DNA of 7,969 nt from Deltaproteobacteria bacterium (lineage in GTDB: Bacteria > Desulfobacterota > Desulfovibrionia > Desulfovibrionales > Desulfovibrionaceae). This document shows positions 7,166-7,969 of this stretch, piece by piece (the stretch's first letter is position 1; every line of letters begins with the position of its first letter). The notes below the pieces were generated by a model. That model worked only from the letters and a program-made list of their open reading frames with translations. It was not told the DNA's origin and ran no database searches. Where the stretch lies: assembly GCA_025350085.1 (NCBI GenBank), contig JANXYI010000411.1, positions 1-7,969 on the forward strand, given 5' to 3'. The translations under genes were made by a program, and so were the position numbers.

Positions 7166-7969
7166 CTATTTTCCGAAGAACTTCTTCAAATTGCGCGTGG
7201 CCTGGTTGATGCGGTGGCGGTTCTCCACCAGGGCGAAGCGCACGTGGTCGTCGCCGTAGTTGCCGAAGCCCAGGCCGGGCGATACCGCCACCTCGGCCTC
7301 GCGCAGCAGCAGCTTGGAGAACTCCACGCTGCCCAGGTGCTTGAACTCGTCCGGGATCTCGGCCCAGACGAACATGGTGGCCTTGGGCGGCGGCACGATC
7401 CAGCCCGCGCGGTGCAGGCCGTCGATGAGCGCGTCGCGGCGGTCCTGGTGCACGTCCATGATCTCGCGCACGCACTCCTGCGGTCCGTTTAGCGCGGTAC
7501 AGGCGGCGATCTGGATGGGCTGGAAGATGCCGTAGTCCAGGTAGCTCTTGATGCGCGTGAGGGCCTGGACCATGTCGCGGTTGCCGCAGCAGAAGCCCAC
7601 GCGCCAGCCCGCCATGGAGTAGCTCTTGGTCAGCGAGAAGAACTCCACGGCCACGTCCTTGGCGCCCTTGGCCTGCAAAAAGCTCGGGGCCACATAGCCG
7701 TCGTAGGTGAAGTCCGCGTAGGCCATGTCGTGGATTATGTACATCCCGTTTTCTTTCGCAAAGTCCACGAGCTTCTGGAAATAGTCCACGTCCGCGCAGA
7801 TGGTGGTCGGGTTGTGCGGGTAGTTGATGACCAGCAGCTTGGGCTTGGGCCAGGTCTGCTTCACGGCGATCTGCAGGTCTTCCAGGAAGTCGCGGTCCTT
7901 GCCCATGGGGATGCGGCGCACGTCGGCCCCGGCGATGATGGCGGCGTAAGGGTGGATGGGGTAGGCCGG
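7166..7969 (-). CDS. alaC: AlaC-like glutamate-pyruvate aminotransferase (5' end beyond window)
   Basis: The last 267 residues of a fold-type I, class I/II PLP aminotransferase; about 130-140 N-terminal residues lie beyond the right edge. The open frame runs to position 7969 with [16 protein letters not shown] before VRRIPMG, so no start is present and the GTG near 7921 is internal. Recognised motifs are NYPHNPTT (substrate/PLP Asn), [12 protein letters not shown], the Schiff-base lysine in [27 protein letters not shown], and [19 protein letters not shown] with the Arg that holds the substrate carboxylate. These blocks match remembered AlaC of E. coli closely, which makes alanine from pyruvate and glutamate. 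Related enzymes of the same group transaminate other substrates, so the exact specificity is less sure than the family. It heads the visible part of the minus-strand operon alaC-hom-apgM-thioesterase; the promoter is outside the window. Confidence 0.92.
   Translation of the reverse strand, partial: PAYPIHPYAAIIAGADVRRIPMGKDRDFLEDLQIAVKQTWPKPKLLVINYPHNPTTICADVDYFQKLVDFAKENGMYIIHDMAYADFTYDGYVAPSFLQAKGAKDVAVEFFSLTKSYSMAGWRVGFCCGNRDMVQALTRIKSYLDYGIFQPIQIAACTALNGPQECVREIMDVHQDRRDALIDGLHRAGWIVPPPKATMFVWAEIPDEFKHLGSVEFSKLLLREAEVAVSPGLGFGNYGDDHVRFALVENRHRINQATRNLKKFFGK

Noticed and set aside
4650..7259. 869-codon open frame on the plus strand opposite the apgM-like gene and hom.
   Set aside because: It is antisense to two genes with clear motifs, has a low-complexity His/Gly/Val/Gln-rich composition and no recognisable domain. 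It is a typical effect of GC-rich codon third positions.
5859..7475. Extended homoserine dehydrogenase start reaching into the aminotransferase gene.
   Set aside because: The extra N-terminal part is the alaC region read in another frame. The protein family begins at MDTLRLGLAGFG, i.e. 7157.

Overview
The window is GC-rich, densely packed bacterial DNA. Protein features (GAF-gap-pgk order, an AlaC-type aminotransferase beside homoserine dehydrogenase, and a phosphoglycerate-mutase-like neighbour) suggest a deltaproteobacterial sulfate reducer of the Desulfovibrio group. That placement is inference from remembered gene families, not a search.

Left part, plus strand (1-3241): the last codons of an unidentified gene end at 49 and are followed by a textbook rho-independent terminator (71-101). 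The AT-richer control region that follows holds a perfect 14-bp palindrome (122-135), a weak sigma70-like promoter candidate (151-180) and a small hairpin that covers half of the Shine-Dalgarno of the next gene. Then come three close-packed genes: a stand-alone GAF-domain protein (237-806), glyceraldehyde-3-phosphate dehydrogenase (gap, 816-1830) and phosphoglycerate kinase (pgk, 1842-3035). As given, gap is frameshifted near 1089-1095. The pattern fits loss of the two bases CG from a GTCGAC, and everything else in the gene looks intact. Because the shifted frame has no stop codon and matches the pgk frame, a naive reading gives one 739-residue chimera. Directly after pgk lies a 146-base imperfect palindrome (3035-3180), then a strong terminator (3206-3241) between the converging gene sets.

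Right part, minus strand (7969-3268, read right to left): alaC (truncated by the window edge), hom with a C-terminal ACT domain, an apgM/archaeal-type phosphoglycerate-mutase homologue, a hotdog-fold acyl-CoA thioesterase, and a metal-dependent amidohydrolase-2 family protein. The first four are separated by only 2-18 bases and look like one operon; the amidohydrolase follows after 111 bases. The apgM-like protein lies directly behind hom and could be the homoserine kinase of the threonine branch rather than, or as well as, a glycolytic mutase.

The window thus joins lower glycolysis (gap, pgk, possibly apgM) to aspartate-family and alanine metabolism (hom, apgM-like, alaC). I see no tRNA, rRNA, CRISPR, transposase or phage gene. 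The most noteworthy items are the gap frameshift, the long palindrome behind pgk, and the hom/apgM linkage.
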